Shown here piece after piece: positions 36,322 through 48,424 of a stretch of DNA of 64,000 bases. Source of the stretch: Dastarcus helophoroides (taxonomy: Eukaryota > Arthropoda > Insecta > Coleoptera > Bothrideridae). Position 1 is the stretch's first letter. Each line of letters opens with the position of its first letter. Location of the stretch: positions 31,403,126-31,467,125 of the forward strand of contig CM053327.1 in NCBI GenBank assembly GCA_028583605.1, in the 5' to 3' direction. A program made the position numbers and the translations under genes. The notes under the pieces were generated by a model. The model was not told the origin of the DNA and ran no database searches. It was given only the letters and a program-made list of their open reading frames with translations.

Positions 36322-37796
36322 TGTTACGGTTTAAATTTCCGTTAGAAATAGGGCTTGTGGCTAGGCCATCAAACATACGTTGATTGGTTTTATAAGTGCT
36401 GGCATATCTTCTGTCAGTCTTGGTGTGGGGGAAATCGGCCATCTTCTCTCTTGTCGTTCACTTGGATGTCATCCTTCTCAAGGTAAGGTTACTGAGTTTT
36501 CCCAGTGCATCTTAGATGTTTTTCCTGTGAGGGATTTACTGTAACCCATCTTCGGATCGTCTGGGGCTATTGTATTTTGTAATGTTAATGTGTGTGAACT
36601 AAAACCTCAGATGGTTCCGGTTTTTCGGGAATAAGCAGGAAGGTGCTTCCTAAGCACGCGGCAGAGCCGACTAATAACCAAGGCTCTTTTTCGGTTGGGA
36701 TCCTTGTCAGATTCATTTTTAAATCCTGGTCATCGGAAACTTTGGATCCATCTCTGACCTGCCAATCAGGACCAGTAACGAGACACGAGGAGGTCCAAAG
36801 GAGTGGTCATCGTCTCGTGGAAACCTCCAAGTGTGGGCTTCGAGGACTTCGGCAAAGGGAGTTCGTGTAAATCGAGTCAATAGCTGCATGAAATACCAGC
36901 ATCCATTTCGACCTGGGACCCTTCACGACGATCACTTAAGTACCCCTTCTTTATATTTTTATTTGGGGATTGTCCCAACCATGTCAATTATTTGGAGTGT
37001 AACCCAAAGTATAATTCAGTTTAAAATTGTATCTACAACCCTTTTTCGTTTGCTTACGTAGCTTGTTCTGATGGGCTTAGGTCCAGCCAGTGTCAATTTT
37101 GTTCCAGTTGTCTCATTAATTGTTTTTCAATTCTAAGCCTTAAATTTAGATTTGTACCCATTAACCGAGAATGTTAAAATATTAAATGTATTTCGAAGGT
37201 AACGTTTACCAACTGTTGTGAACCATTGTACGAAACAAAGTGCGCACAGTAATTTAAGATCAGAATAAGAAAGTTTGGGAAAGATACACGTACCTTGAGT
37301 GCGTACATTGTCAAGTGTAAAATACCGTGCCGTACATTAGAACTTATTCTGCCTTTGAAATATTTTGTTTTATTGGTTCTAAGAATTATTTTCCTGTCTG
37401 TCTAAATTGTAAGGTTAGAACATAGACAGTAACACTCTCAATAAGGTAGGTCACAGAGAGAGTGGAAACGAGAACGGGAACTACACCATCTAGGAGTGAA
37501 TTGTCCAGCTTCCGTTTTGAGTATCTTTTGGTGATTTTTCGACGTCTCCTTTAGGTATATTGCGTGATTCAAAATCACCTCAATTGATTTTCACATCGGC
37601 CCAAACGAGGGGTCCTCACAGGGGTGTACGACTCCCAGCCTGTAACAAGAAGAGGCTCTCGCTCTTTCCCCAACGCTAGCCGGCGATAGTGAAGGAAATT
37701 ATTTCATAGCTTGATAGTGGCACTTAGAAGAATTTCTCGGAAATTATAAATACTAAGCCACCCCTCCTTCACTGGGGAAAAACTCCGTAACACCTT
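36318..37796. mobile_element. 1471-bp insertion with TG...CA ends in the satellite, probable solo LTR
   Basis: Inside a satellite unit the normal sequence GCTTACCTTCCCTGAC is split. CCTT at 36318-36321 is repeated at 37793-37796, and between them lies 36322-37792, beginning TGTTACGG and ending CCGTAACA. A 4-bp target duplication, TG...CA ends, a short terminal inverted repeat, and no internal coding region fit a solo LTR (gypsy or BEL/Pao type). Frames of 75-76 codons inside are not recognised. A non-autonomous DNA transposon is less likely because the inverted ends match for only 8 bp. Confidence 0.75.
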
Positions 37797-39045
37797 CCCT
37801 GACGAAAAACTGCCACAGACATTTCCCTTTGTACCCCATTGATTTTAATGAGGCGAGAATTGATAAGAAGTTACTCGAAATCTCAGGAACAGCTGACTAC
37901 CACTTTACATTGCATCAACTCACTTAACAGGACTCAATAATCGAATAACTGGAGAAATAAGATGTGCGAGATCTTTATTTGTTATAGACTGGGTGTCATG
38001 TCCGAGTAATAATCTATTTCCCTAGCTCAGCTTCAAAGTTAGGGGCGAAACGTAGTAGATTTCATGATGCAAGGAACTAACTTAACTCCTCTAGGATTCG
38101 CAGCAGAGTAGATGAAGGAGTTGGGCGCCAGGTAGTTTCCTGTTGTCGCTGCTTACCTTCCCTGACGAGAAACTGTCATAGAAATTTCCCTTTGTGCCCC
38201 ATTGATTTTAATGGGGCGCGAATTGATAAGAAGTTACTCGAAATCTCAGGAACAGCTGACTATCACTTTACATTGCATCAACTTACTTTACAGGACTCAA
38301 TAACCGAATAACTGGGAAAATAAGATGTGCGAGATCTTTATTTATTATAGAGTGGGTGTCATGTCCCAATAATAATCTATTTCTCTAACTCAGCTTCAAA
38401 GTAAGGGGCCAAACGTAGTAGATTTCATAATGCAGGGAACTAACTTAACTCCTCTAGGATTCGCAGCAGACTAGATGATGGAGTTGGGTGCCAGATAGTT
38501 TCCTGTTGTCGCTGCTTACCTTCCCTGACGAGAAATTACCATAGAAATTTCCCTTTGTACCCCATTGACCTTAATGTGGCGCGAATTGATAAGAAGTTAT
38601 TCGAAATCTCAGGAACAGCTGACTACCGCTTTACATTGCATCAACTTACTTTACAGGACTTAATAACCGAATAACTGGGGAAGTAAGATGTGCGAGATCC
38701 TTATTTGTTATAGACTGGATGTCATGTCCCAATAATAATCTATTTCTCTAGCTCAGCTTCAAAGTAAGGGGCGAAACATAGTAGATTTCGTAATGCAAGG
38801 AACTAACTTAACTCCTCTAGGATTCGCAGCAGATAGATGATGGAGCTGGACGTCAGATAGTTTCTTGTTGTCGCTACTTACTTTCCCTGACGGAAAACTA
38901 CCATAGAAATTTTCCTTTGTGCCCCATTAATCCTAATGGGGTGCCATTAATCCTAATGGGGAGCGAATTGATAAGAAGTTACTTGAAATCTCAGGAACAG
39001 CTGACTACCACTTTATATTGCATCAACTTACCTTAGAGGACTCAA
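37793..39045 (+). repeat. satellite, about 360-bp unit, right part (3.5 units)
   Basis: The array resumes in register. The marker word recurs at 37998, 38361 and 38724, a period of 363 bp. Near the end a short local duplication doubles the CCATTAATCCTAATGGGG palindrome (38923-38961) and the repeat then stops. Confidence 0.92.
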
Positions 39046-39049
39046 CACA

Positions 39050-42000
39050 CTGAGCTACTCAAAAATTGAGAAAGAGATAACCATAACCGCTAACTCTAGG
39101 AACTCGAAATTTTGAACAGAGGTTCTTTTTGTAACGTAGGCGCACACTAAGACGAGATTTTTGGAAATTTGATCTCTAAGGGAGCCTAAAGGGCCGTTAA
39201 AAGTACCCTCTGACGTCTGTCAATGTGAGTCGTTCAGGTAACCAAATTTAAGTAGGCATACAGCAAAATTAAGGTTTTTGACAGTACGTTGATAGATGTT
39301 TGCAATTTTTGAATTTATAACCGTTTTCATTGTTTAAATATTTTAATTTATCGATTAAACTGATTAATGACTGTAAGACTAATAAGTATTAACAGAGAAG
39401 TGGGACAATAAATTGTCATTTCCATTATTGGAGATGGGAGTGAAGGAATTTGGCTGTCAACAACTTCAAATTTTGCAACGATCTTCCTGTAATGAAGTTT
39501 CTCTTTTTAAATGAAGACAAGGTAATTATCTGATATCCAAATTTAAGCTCCGGTATAATTCTGGTTTTGTAAAGAGGTAGATATACTACATATTATCAAA
39601 GTAACTAACTTAAATTTAAATAACATTATAAAAAAAATTGTTCCGAATTTATCAATTTTGAGTACTATTGCAAAATTGTCTTTGCTTTGGCAAAATATTT
39701 TTGCGAATTCAAGTTGAAAATTAAATTCTTAACAACTTTTTTTGATAACTACAACGTGAAACAAATTATTGGAAGGATAACCGAATTTGGAAGCTGTCGT
39801 TGTTTGAAATTGTTTCCTAACTTTAAAATATTAGCTTTGTTAAAAAATTTGTTACTTTTAAATACACTTACTTTATTTTTAAATTTTATAAATAAATAAT
39901 TAAAAAATATTTTGAAAGGAATATTCAAAATTTAATTTTCCTGTGGGAATCTAAATACTTTTAAGATTTTTTGAAAAAACACCGATTGTCATATCAAAAT
40001 GCATGCCCTGTACCCAATGATTTGTTTTTAAATCTGCCAAATTACGAAAAAAAGTTTTTAGTTTAGTTTTTAGAAAAGATCGCTGATGTACCATAGCTCC
40101 ATTTTTCAGTAAGAATTATTTAGATTTTATTATTATTTGTCCTTTATCCGACCTAACATTTCTTTAAGCTGGACAAAACATTCAAAAAGTGTTTCTATTT
40201 TAGCTTAAATTTTCGATTTCTTATAAAAAATTCTACGTTTAAACGGAAAAGTACCATTTATTTAAAATTTCAACCTTCATTTTTTAATGTCGCGAGATTT
40301 TTATGTTTTTATATTTTTTTCTAAATTTATTTATTTTTTTTGTTTCTTCTTCTTCTCTTGTAATTTTCATTTAAAACGTGACATGAATTCCTAAACCCTT
40401 TATTTTTTAAAGTTGTTAGTTTTTTAGAATTTAGGGTTGGAAGTTACAATTTTTATTTTACTTTTTCTCAATCTTTCAATCGAAAAGCTGCCAACCTTTT
40501 TCTAACAATTTTAATTAAAATTTTAAAATTTGAAATTCTTTTAAAAAATTTCGAACCTAAAATTAAAATTAGGCCCATTTATTCAAAATATTAACTCGAA
40601 ATCTAAACTTTGTTTCGACCTTTCGACCATTTTTTTGAAATTTAAACTAGGTTTTTTCCAATTTTCCCTTTTTTTCAAAACTCCAAATTAAAACATAAAA
40701 TGTCTACAATTTCTCTTAAAATTTCAAATATTAGATCGAGATTACCAAAAATTATTACTTATACTTTTATATATTTCAAATCTTTTGGCTTTGAAATCAA
40801 AATTGAAGATTAATTTTAATTTTTTTCTCACAATTGCAGTTTAAACTCAAAATTATTTTTCAAAATTGGATTCCTACAATCGAAACTTCAAGTTTCTTTT
40901 GCTAATTTTGAGTTAAACAGATTATTAAAATTTTGAAGCTTTTCGTTAAATTTTGAGCTTTTCTTGATATAAAAATTAAAACACTAATATTTATCAAATA
41001 ATCTAATAACAAAATATATACTGTAATCATAAAAGTTAGACTTCTCTTTAAAAAATTTCGTATTTAAATTTGAAATGTTGACCTATATATATTTTTTTAA
41101 ATTTTTCAGCTTAAATTTAATCTTAAAAAATTTCGAAAAATGTTTTTTTTATAAATTTAAAATTATGAAAACCTTTTTTATCAAACATTTTGACCTTCAA
41201 ATATTCAAAGTTTTCTCTAAATTTTGAGTGAAAATTTTGATTTTTTTAAAATAAATTAATCAGCTACTACATTTAAAAAGCCTTTAGAGGCTAAAGCCAA
41301 CATTTAACTTGGAAAACTTAAAAAAAGAATTTCAAAATTCGAATTTTGAAACTAAAAATCATTGACAAAAAAACAAAAATTTGGAAATTAAACTTTATAT
41401 TTTTAAAAGATAGTAGGATAAAATGCAACATTTTAAATTTAAAGCACCAATTTTGAGATTAAAGTTGAAATCTCAAGGTAAAATCGAAATTCCCAATTTT
41501 CAAATCAAAATCTCTAAAAAAGTATTCACATTTCGAGTTAAAAATCCAACTTTATTCCCCAAATCGTATTAAAGGGCAAAACTTTGCAATCAAAATTGCA
41601 TTTTTAACAAGATATTGTTTTCTTAGCTCTGAATTGGGAATTTCTACTGAAACCTCGATTTTGAAAAAGTATAAATTTTAAAATTTAAATGTAGGTTTGG
41701 AAATTTCACTAGAAATGTTAATAAATTGAGATTTCGAGGATAAATTCAATATTCTGAGCAAACACTTGAAATTTTATGAGAAATATAGAAATTTTGAATT
41801 TGAAATCAAACTTTTCTTGAAATCTGGAATTTAAAGTCAAAATTTTAAGCTGTAAGGTTTGCAATTTAAGAAATTATTAATTCTTTTTTAAAAATGTTAC
41901 ATACTGTTTGTAACTTTGGATAGCTGATTATAGAATATTGGTTTTCGGTTGATTTTTTTTACTTTAGAGCCATTTGTTTTATTGTACTTACCTAAACTAA

Positions 42001-42495
42001 TTTTATAAATGGGAAAGTATGTTGCGTTCTATCTGTGAATGCGCCATCTGGCGTGCTATTTTATAACAATCTTCCCACTCACAAATATTTTTTGCTTAAA
42101 ATGGAATTGTTTTTTTTTTGGCTGAGCAGCTAGCAGAAATAAAACTTTGTTTAACAAAAGTGCTGTTATCGAGTTCTTATCTAAAACAACGCAAATCGAT
42201 CTCTTTCAATCTGACAGATCATGAAACTTTTTTGATACTTTTTAAACTTGTATTGATCTGAAATATTAAAAAATTAACATTTCTTTGAGCCAATTTGAAA
42301 ATATTTAAATGTTGATTAATGAAAATTGACAATATTCTGAAACATTTTAATACGACTGTGATATATGAATGACGTTTTGGGTATTTATATGTCACGTGGT
42401 CGTATTTAAAAATACATTTCAGAATATTATTAATTTTGGCCGTAACAAAATTTATATTATTTTCAATCGTTGTAGAAGAAATGTTAAAATGAAAA
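39050..42495. repeat. intergenic AT-rich sequence, mostly degenerate repeat
   Basis: The first 500 bp are of moderate complexity with nothing recognised. From about 39600 the word repeats dominate. A 70-codon frame at 39687-39899 is Leu/Phe/Lys-rich and unrecognised. Confidence 0.45.
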
Positions 42496-43994
42496 TAATT
42501 CTATTCTAAAACCATGTCCTAAATAATGACTTCTGACTTCGACCCTAGGAAATTTGGTGAAATTTTGAAAATTTCGAAATATTAGAGCCTTGTATCTTGT
42601 AGATGGATAGTCGTAATACAATTTGGTTTTCAGACGCTGATTCTACGTAGCGAAAATCCTATGAAAAAACCATAAATAAATTTCCATTTCGAAAAATAGT
42701 AATTTATCCATGTTTCGGAAGAAGGGGGGAACATTTGGAACTTTTTTCAAGTTCAAACTCTCATAATTTCCAAACCAAAAGTCTTAGCTCGATTTGGTTT
42801 TCAGATTCGGAATCTACTAGTCAAAATCTATATTGAATGGTACTTTCAGATCCTAAATAATGACTTTTGAATTTTGACCTTAGGAAATTTGGTGAAAATT
42901 TAAAAATTTAGAAATTTAAAGGCTTGTATTTCATTAACGGATAGCTATAGTCCAATTTAGTTTTCAGACTCTTATTCTACGTTTCGAAAACTCTATGAAA
43001 AATCCTTAAACTGATCCTGAAACTTTTCCATGTTTCGGAAGAAGATGGGACCCTTGGAACTTTTTTCCTAACTTCAAACTCTCATATCTTCCAAATCAAA
43101 AGTCTGAGCTCAATTTGGTTTTCGGATTCAGAATTCACGGGTCAAAGTTCATAGATAGGGTACTTTTAATGCCTAAATAATAACTTTTAAATTCCGACCC
43201 TAGGAAATTTGGAAAAAAAATTAAAACTTTCGAAATTTTAGAGGCTTGTATCTGGTAAATGGATAGACACAGCCCAATTTGGTTTTCAAACTCTGATTCT
43301 ACGTTCCGAAAACCCTATCAAAGCCATAAACTCACTTTTAAAAAATGAAGACAAAAAGAAGACACTTTTTTCGCAATTTCAAACTCGTAATATCTTCCAA
43401 ACAAAAAGTCGTAGTTAAATTTGGTTTCCGGACTCGGAATCTACGGGTCAAAATCCATATGAAAGGATGCTTTTAAATCCTAAATAATGACTTTTGAATT
43501 TAGACTTTAGAAAATTTGGTGAAAATTTGAAAATTTCGAAATTTAGAGGGTTGTATATGGATAGTCATAGCCCAATTTAGTTTTCCGCCTCTAATTTTAC
43601 GCCCCGAAAACTTTATAAAAAAACCTTAAATTATCTTTCGAAAAATGGAAATTTTTCCAAGTTTCGGAAGAAAGACCCTTGGAACGTTTTTCGTAACTTC
43701 AAACTCTCATATCTTCCAAACCAAAAGCCTTAGCTCAATTTGGTTTTCGGATTCGGAATTCACGGGTCAAAGTTCATATAATAGGATACTTTAAATCCTA
43801 AATTATGACTTAAATTTCGACCCTAGAAAATTTGGAAACAAAATTGAAAATTTCGAAATTTTAGAGGCTTGTATCTGGTAAACGGATAGACAGCGCCCAA
43901 TTTGGTTTTCAGACTCTGGTTCTACGTCCCGAAAACCCTATTAAAAAGGGATAAACTCACTTTTGAAAAATGGAAGTTTTTCCATGTTTTGGAA

Positions 43995-44215
43995 GGATAT
44001 TGAATTTTGACAAATGACCAATTAAATGTTCTGTAATTAAACAGTTAAACGTGCTTAAAATTGAAAATATGTACAACCGCAACCATAGACTAGTTTCGGC
44101 CTTCCTTGGCCTCGTCAGCATGGTACGGTGGTTATATACACTTCCAATTTAAATCCGTTAGTCAGTTGTATATATTCGTATATACAAGGCTTATTATCTC
44201 AGCAGGATATTGAAT
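43995..44215 (-). mobile_element. 199-bp hammerhead-bearing insertion with 11-bp target duplication
   Basis: GGATATTGAAT occurs at 43995-44005 and again at 44205-44215 and brackets 199 bp foreign to the 320-bp array. The insert carries on its minus strand a hammerhead motif (44075-44133). No protein is encoded. The size, ribozyme and variable-length duplication point to a non-autonomous retroelement mobilised in trans, such as a Penelope-related short element or a retrozyme-like unit. Confidence 0.7.
44075..44133 (-). ncRNA. type I hammerhead ribozyme motif
   Basis: On the minus strand CTGACGA (44118-44112) is followed by stem II GGCC/GGCC with loop AAGGAA, then GAAA (44097-44094). A minimal stem III follows (A-C pairs with G-U, loop TA), then the GTC cleavage triplet ending at 44088. 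Stem I pairs ACCATG before the core with TATGGT after the cleavage site (one G-U wobble), then an internal loop, then AACC with GGTT (44133-44130 and 44078-44075). All conserved core bases are present. Very short stem III is typical of Penelope-like elements, which may need dimers to cleave. Confidence 0.8.
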
Positions 44216-44945
44216 ATTTGAATTTTTAAATATTCGAATTTTTTCGTTACTTGAAACTTTTATATCTTCCAAACCAAAAGTCGTAGCTCCATTTGGTTTT
44301 CGGATTCAGAATCTACATAATAGGGTACTTTCAAATCCTAAATAATGACTAGGAAATTTGGTGAAAATTTGAAAATTTCGAAATTTTAGAGGCTTGTAAC
44401 CCGTAAACGAATAGTCATGTTTCTTCAAACTTCCATACCTTCCAAACCAAAAGTCGTAGCTCAATTTGGTTTTCGGATTCGGAATCTACAGGTCAAAATC
44501 TTTAATATACGGTACCTTCAAATCCTAAATAATGTCTTTTAAATTTCGACCCTAGGAAATTTGGTGAAAATTTGAAAATTTCGAAATTTTAAGGGCTTGA
44601 ATCTCGTAAACAGATAGTCATAGTCCAATTTGGTTTTCCGATTCTGATTCTACGTCCAAAAACCCTCAAATTCACTTTCGAAAAATGGAAATTTTTCCAT
44701 GTTTCGGAAGACCCTTGGAACTTTATTCGTAACTTTAAACTCTCATATCTTCCAAACTGAAAGTCGTAGCTCAATTTGGTTTTCGGATTCGGAATATACG
44801 GGTCAAAATATATATGATAGGTTCTTCGAAATCCTAATTAATGACTTTTAAATTTCGACCCTAGGAAATATGCTCAAAATTTGAAAATTTCGAAACTTTA
44901 GGGGGTTTTAACTCGTAATCTGATAGTTATAGCCCAATTTAGCAT

Positions 44946-45861
44946 TTAAAATAAATTTTTCGCAAAACTTACGTTTAAAAATAAGGGTGGCACTATCGAA
45001 GGATTTTAGTCCAGGCACCGATTTACGAAATGATTAGTTTATCATTTGCACCATATGCTGTAAACCGCTAAATATTGGAAATCAATAGTGTAATGAAACA
45101 AGTGAACTTTCTCCTTTTTTGTGCTATTGGTTGAATCTCCATAATCTTCCCCATGCTGCCACATATGGAAATTTATCAAATCTCAAATGTACACAAGCTT
45201 AAATCGAGTTTTATTCAAGACATCAAAGTCCAAAATGCAAATAGCATCCTGACGACTTAAAATGTGAAGGATGTTCTGGTCCTTTTAGTTCAAGCCGTTC
45301 GAAGGACATCGTAGGAATGACAAATACCTTGGCTTGACGTGCAACGTGTTTATTCGCCCAACTACATGAGTTTCTTAGTAAGATTACTTCAAAGCAATTG
45401 TCAGTTTGACCTTCGTGTCATAAGATGCTACCTTGTGACAATTTTTGAATATATGTTGGAATTTTCTCATTAAAAATGTTTATTTTTCGAAGATTACTAT
45501 TTTTGTAACCGAGTAGCAAACAAAAATAAATATTTGTAATTGAAAATGTTCTGTTGATACCTACCTTTGAATAAAATTTCTTTGCTTTTTTTGCACTCCG
45601 ATTCTGGTGTCTTGAATGCATTCATTTTAAATGCATCTGCGGTCAAAAGTCATCGCCACGAAGTTTATTTCTCACATACAGGAATAAAAGAGGGTTGCAG
45701 ACCAACGCTGTTGGACTATTTCAGCTTTTATATTGGTAAAATATTGAATTGTTTATTTCATATTTAAAAAGTTGCATTGTCATGAATGGTGATCCTTGTT
45801 ATTGATGGTTTTTTTTGTTTCTTCTAAGACATTTGGGAACTAAATGCAGGAACAGAAAGAG
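44946..45861. other. low-repeat intergenic stretch
   Basis: The sequence has moderate complexity. Two short frames (45418-45621 minus, 45567-45767 plus) are unrecognised. No element ends were identified. Confidence 0.35.
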
Positions 45862-46215
45862 TCTAGCAGGATAAGTATGGGGAAATGACCCCCAAATGGG
45901 AACCTATAGTAATATTTTCGGAAAGTTTTCACCTCGCCAAATGAACAAAATTTATGTGTATTTGGACTGGATAGTTCAAGGTCACTACGAGATATTAAAA
46001 AAAATTGTCAATTTAAGAAGATTTTTTAAATTTTTTATATCTTTTGGGCCAAATAAGTTAGAAAAATGGAACCAACGGCATATTATAGCTAATATTTCAA
46101 AGTATGTTATATATTTTTTTATAATTTTTTATTAATTCTAGCTACCCAAAAAATTATTTAAAAAATAATTTATTTTTTTAATAGTTTTCTTTGAGATACA
46201 ATCACGAAAGTAATA
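45862..46215 (+). mobile_element. partial copy of the TCTAGCAGGATAAG element
   Basis: It begins TCTAGCAGGATAAG and aligns for about 350 bp with the two terminal inverted repeats of the element at 48425-49344. It is cut off where the foldback element begins (46216), and no matching right end follows, so it is an interrupted or truncated copy. Confidence 0.65.
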
Positions 46216-48054
46216 TACCGGGTGTTTTTTTTAATTGGGAGGTTACCTTTATATGGAGTATCACTCATTATAAAGGTAAACTGATTTTGTCGATATGGCT
46301 AATCGGAACTAAACTACCTTTCAAAGATATTTTTAATTTCCTCCCACTTCCGGTTATACCGGAAGTAGACATCAACTTTCTTATTTTAAATAGCAACCTC
46401 CAAATTTTATATTTTATTTGGATTCTACGTAGAAAAATAAGATGAGTTTATGTATACATGTTTATTGCTATCTTTGGTAGTTTTTAAGATATTTCAATTT
46501 TTCGGAAAAAACTGACAGAAAAGGGGGTTATTTTGACTCGTTGTATCTTTTTTAATATTTGCAATAAAAACATGAAATTTGGGCTGAAGTCATAAAATAT
46601 TATGGAGACTATAATAACGTAATCAAGTTTTACATTTATTACACAGGGTGATGGAAATTTTGTGATCTTTATTGTTTTTGTTTTATTCAAAAAGCTCTGT
46701 TTTTTTCAATGGGAACTATGTGTTTTTTAAACATTTTTAAATTCCTCACGTAAAAAGAAGAAGAAAGTTATATAACTAATTTTTTAAAATTCTGCACCGT
46801 TACAGAGATATAATGCAAAATGAAAAAGAAAAATATATCTTTTTTTTCTCTAGTAGCAACTTGGTAGTAGTCAACAAAATTTTCAAAAAAAAACACAACC
46901 ACAAGGCTTAAAAATTTTAGGCTTAATAACATTTAAAAGATAACCGCACAAGACGAATAAGTTTTTGGCTAATTGTTAGAATACTTGCTGAAAAATGTTT
47001 AGGTAGCCACGAATGTAAGTTTCGTAAAAATGGTTTGTTAAACAGACTTCTCATTTTTGGAGTAATCAAAATCAACAACAAATGTTCAAGAAAATTCGTC
47101 CTTTAACTGTTATGCTGTTAGATTAGAACTCAGGATTTTTAAGCGTTAAATTTTACAATGAAAATCAAAATGGAAATTTTTTAGTAATTTTTTTTACGAC
47201 ACTGCATGACAAGCATATTGCTAGGAACAATCGAATGTGCTTAAAAACGTTACTCAATTCGAAATCTTAAAATATGTCTTTAAATGTATTGAAAGAGAAG
47301 ATCGCCCTTGTTGTTCTTGATGTAAATTTTTTGTCAATTATTTTTGTTTCCTATTACTTATTATGATTAATTCTTTAAGCTTTTATTGCCCACAGTTAAT
47401 TTCCTATTTGAACAAACAAGAAATGTTTGATTTTTTTTATTTTGAGATTTATGTAAAATACCTCTGTAACGGCACAAAATTTTAAAAAATAAGTGATATA
47501 ACTTTTTTCTTCTTTTTATGTGAATAATTCAAAAATGATTAAAAAACATATAGTTCCTATTTAAAAAAACAGAGTTTTTTTGAATAAAACAAAAACAGCA
47601 AAGATTATAAATTTTCCATCACTCTGTATAATAAATGTAAAATCTGTTTACGTTATTATAGTCCTTATAATATTTCCTGACTTTAACCCAAATTTAATGT
47701 TTTTACTGCAAATAATAAAAAAGATACAAAGAGTCAAAATAACCCTCTTTTCTGTCATTTTTTTTCGAAAAATTGAAATATCTTTAAAAGAATCAAAGGT
47801 AGCGATAAACATGTATACATAAACTCACCATATTTTTTTACGTAAAATCCAAATAAAACATAAAATTTGTGGGTTGCCATTTAAAATAAGAAAGTTGATG
47901 TCTACTTCCGGTATAATCGGTAGTGGGGGGAAGTTGAAAATATTTTTAGAAGATAGTTTAACCCCGATTAGTCCCATCGACAAAATCAGTTTGCCTTTAT
48001 AATAAGTAGTATTCCATATAAAGGTAACCTCCCAACTAAAAAAAACACCCGGTA
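46216..48054. mobile_element. foldback element with terminal inverted repeats of about 620 bp
   Basis: The left end CCGGGTGTTTTTTTTAATTG at 46218 and its complement ending at 48052 open two arms (about 46218-46835 and 47440-48052) that are near-perfect reverse complements. TA flanks each end, which suits a mariner-type TA target. The 600-bp centre contains a copy of the dispersed repeat found at 3530-3960. Both arms hold the same 68-80 codon frame (starting MNKTKT), explained by arm identity. No transposase is seen, so it is non-autonomous. Confidence 0.8.
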
Positions 48055-48424
48055 TTATTGACAACAATGTTGACTCAAATTTTAACTAAAAACTCAATAT
48101 ACCAAATATTTCAAATTTTTTCTATAATAAATATTTTTCTTTAATTGTAACAATTTACTCGAAATTTTGACTTCGGTTTCAAGGCGTATTTAAAAGCTAA
48201 AATTAAAGTTAAAATTCGAATTTCCCTATTTAAAAATTTTGAGTTTCGTACGATAATTTGAATTTGTTTTTATAAATTTTGAGTCATTTTTACGATTTAA
48301 GCTTTATCCTCTAAATTTAGAATTTAAACAAAATATTTAGACATTAAAATTGTCGGTTTTTAAACTAAAATTTCAGTCGAGATTTTTTTCCGTAACATCA
48401 ACTTTAATTTCAAGGAAAGGATGT

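Larger units (their letters stand above)
42500..44945 (+). repeat. tandem array, about 320-bp unit, 7-8 units
   Basis: The word CCTAAATAATGACTTTTGAA and variants recur near 42521, 42855, 43175, 43482, 43800, 44340, 44527 and 44835. Units share GAAATTTGGTGAAAATTTGA, CAATTTGGTTTTCGGATTCG and CATATCTTCCAAACCAAAAG. Spacing is 307-334 bp except where an insertion (44006-44204) or deletion intervenes. Open frames in it are not conserved between units. Confidence 0.85.

Noticed and set aside
36239..36442. 67-codon minus frame at the satellite/LTR border
   Set aside because: It spans the exact insertion junction at 36322, so it cannot be an old gene.
34712..39045. Active hammerhead in the 360-bp satellite (CTGACGAGAAAC and GGGGCGAAACGTAG words)
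   Set aside because: The first word has no room for stem II, and the second lacks an upstream CTGANGA. Only half motifs exist, so I do not annotate a ribozyme there.
44589..44774. 61-codon minus frame
   Set aside because: It lies in one unit of the 320-bp tandem array and is not kept open in the other units.
46484..47822. Matching 68- and 80-codon MNKTKT frames as a conserved gene pair
   Set aside because: They are the same sequence in the two inverted arms of the foldback element. Similarity reflects the arms and not protein selection.
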